This document shows, in pieces, positions 63,241-64,000 of a DNA stretch of 64,000 nucleotides. This DNA is from Gammaproteobacteria bacterium (GTDB lineage: Bacteria > Pseudomonadota > Gammaproteobacteria > Pseudomonadales > Azotimanducaceae), in the NCBI GenBank assembly GCA_028824555.1, contig JAPPDJ010000077.1, positions 1 through 64,000 on the forward strand. The letters are read 5' to 3'. A model generated the notes under the pieces. That model did no database searches and was not told the DNA's origin. It saw only the letters and a program-made list of their open reading frames with translations. Numbering within the stretch: the first letter of the stretch is position 1; each line of letters starts with the position of its first letter. The position numbers and the translations under genes are program-made.

Positions 63241-64000
63241 TCAAGCCCTCGCGCGTAGTTCCGCCACTTCCTTGCGCAACTCGGCCAATTCCGCCTGCTC
63301 TTCCTGCGCCTTCTTCCAGATCACCGCCGTGCGGCTGTGGGGGCCGAAAGCGCTTGGGGGCATGAGGATTGCCCGTTGGCTTTCGGTGAGGTCCCCGTAG
63401 TGGTCGGCGTTGTAGTAGCACGGGCCCCACGCCACCGCGTGGGGGCAGTACTTGTAGAAAATCGTGCGGCGCTCGCCCGTGCCTTCCCACGGCACCGTGC
63501 CGTGGGCGCAGGCTTCGGTGAAGACAATGGCATCGCCGGCGTTGGCTGCGACGCGGTCGACGCAATCGGGAATCTCGGCCTGCTTCTTGCTCACGCGCCA
63601 GTCGGGTGGCAGCGGGAAGTTGCCCTTGTGGCTGCCGGCTACGCAGGCGAAGCCGCCGGCCCCTGACGGCACATCGTTGAGCTCGAAGGCGACTGTGACG
63701 AGGCCATTGAAGAAGCGGCCGTTGTTGTAGTGGTAGTAGCACTGGCCGCCGTCAGTCGGGCCCACCACATCCTTGGGCCCGCCCGCACCCTGGCCACCAC
63801 CGTGCAGGTAGAGCTGGCTTGGGTGTTCGGCGTTGACCACGTTGATGTAATCGTGGTCGAGTCGATAGCCGGTGCCAAGCAGCGCCTCAAGGTAGGGCAC
63901 GACCCCCGGCAGGTCGATGAGGTCGATGTAGGTCCCGCCCCATTCAAGCAGGGACGGCGCAGCCCAGGCGGGATCGTCTTCGTCGGCAAAGATCGTGCGA
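63241..64000 (-). CDS. phytanoyl-CoA dioxygenase (PhyH) family protein, N-terminus off right edge
   Basis: The last 253 residues of a Fe(II)/2-oxoglutarate-dependent oxygenase; the frame is open to the window end, so the true start lies beyond 64000. QLYLHGG, the substrate/metal-region Asp/His area, CAHGTVPW with the distal His ligand and GERRTIFYKYC with the 2-oxoglutarate-binding Arg fit the PhyH family. A coiled Glu/Ala/Leu-rich tail (QEEQAELAELRKEVAELRARA) ends the protein. Bacterial PhyH-family enzymes hydroxylate diverse small molecules, and the substrate here is unknown. It converges with the propeller gene across 47 bases, where GGAGGGAAGGCG...CGCC may be another degenerate repeat hairpin. 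Confidence 0.88.
   Translation of the reverse strand, partial: RTIFADEDDPAWAAPSLLEWGGTYIDLIDLPGVVPYLEALLGTGYRLDHDYINVVNAEHPSQLYLHGGGQGAGGPKDVVGPTDGGQCYYHYNNGRFFNGLVTVAFELNDVPSGAGGFACVAGSHKGNFPLPPDWRVSKKQAEIPDCVDRVAANAGDAIVFTEACAHGTVPWEGTGERRTIFYKYCPHAVAWGPCYYNADHYGDLTESQRAILMPPSAFGPHSRTAVIWKKAQEEQAELAELRKEVAELRARA

Overview
The window is a GC-rich, densely packed piece of an aerobic bacterial chromosome, most likely from an uncultivated gammaproteobacterium. The order response regulator (uvrY/gacA type) - uvrC - pgsA - tRNA-Cys at 34.7-38.2 kb is a classic gammaproteobacterial arrangement, and the sdhCDAB - sucA - sucB - lpd - sucCD block is proteobacterial. The species cannot be named from sequence alone. 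Most genes lie on the minus strand, with many 4-base ATGA start/stop overlaps and short gaps.

Layout. 0-7 kb (minus): the N-terminal part of an M20 peptidase, a BtuB-like TonB receptor, cysS, a leucyl aminopeptidase and a Fic protein with direct-repeat operator candidates upstream. 7.1-20.5 kb: the TCA-cycle block, read from sdhC down to sucD. It is interrupted by a small two-helix membrane protein gene, a plus-strand aldo/keto reductase and a VapBC toxin-antitoxin pair. 20.6-21.0 kb (plus): a tRNA-Leu(UAA) gene split by a 268-nt group I intron. 21-28.7 kb: a fused indolepyruvate oxidoreductase, hydantoinase A/B and a CHY zinc-finger protein. 28.9-34.5 kb: prs, a small membrane protein, a molybdopterin/[2Fe-2S] dehydrogenase pair and a double hot-dog dehydratase. 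34.5-38.2 kb: tRNA-Cys, pgsA, uvrC and a GacA-like regulator. 38.5-40.8 kb: an SMP-30 lactonase and a WYL-family regulator. 41.1-56.7 kb: nine co-directed genes for acyl-CoA and organic-acid metabolism, namely three CaiB/BaiF CoA-transferase genes, two single-chain acyl-CoA carboxylases, a luciferase-like oxidoreductase, a YdjM-like membrane protein, an alpha/beta hydrolase and an SDR. 56.9-64 kb: a HAD hydrolase, two tandem GAPDH-family genes, a large secreted beta-propeller/di-haem protein and a truncated PhyH dioxygenase.

The genes fit a respiring heterotroph that degrades CoA-activated organic acids into the TCA cycle. The CoA-transferases would activate acids, the carboxylases and the hot-dog dehydratase would process acyl-CoAs, and succinyl-CoA synthetase, 2-oxoglutarate dehydrogenase and succinate dehydrogenase would oxidise the products. 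This joint role is inferred from context; no substrate can be read from the sequence.

Most unusual points: the group IC3-type intron in tRNA-Leu(UAA); two adjacent carboxylases whose biotin carboxylase part is an apparently identical 1,477-bp direct repeat, while one has Glu in place of the biotinylated Lys; a GAPDH paralogue with Ala for the catalytic Cys beside a normal GAPDH; a GacA-like regulator with Glu at the phosphoacceptor position; and intergenic repeats whose hairpin stems differ by compensatory changes.
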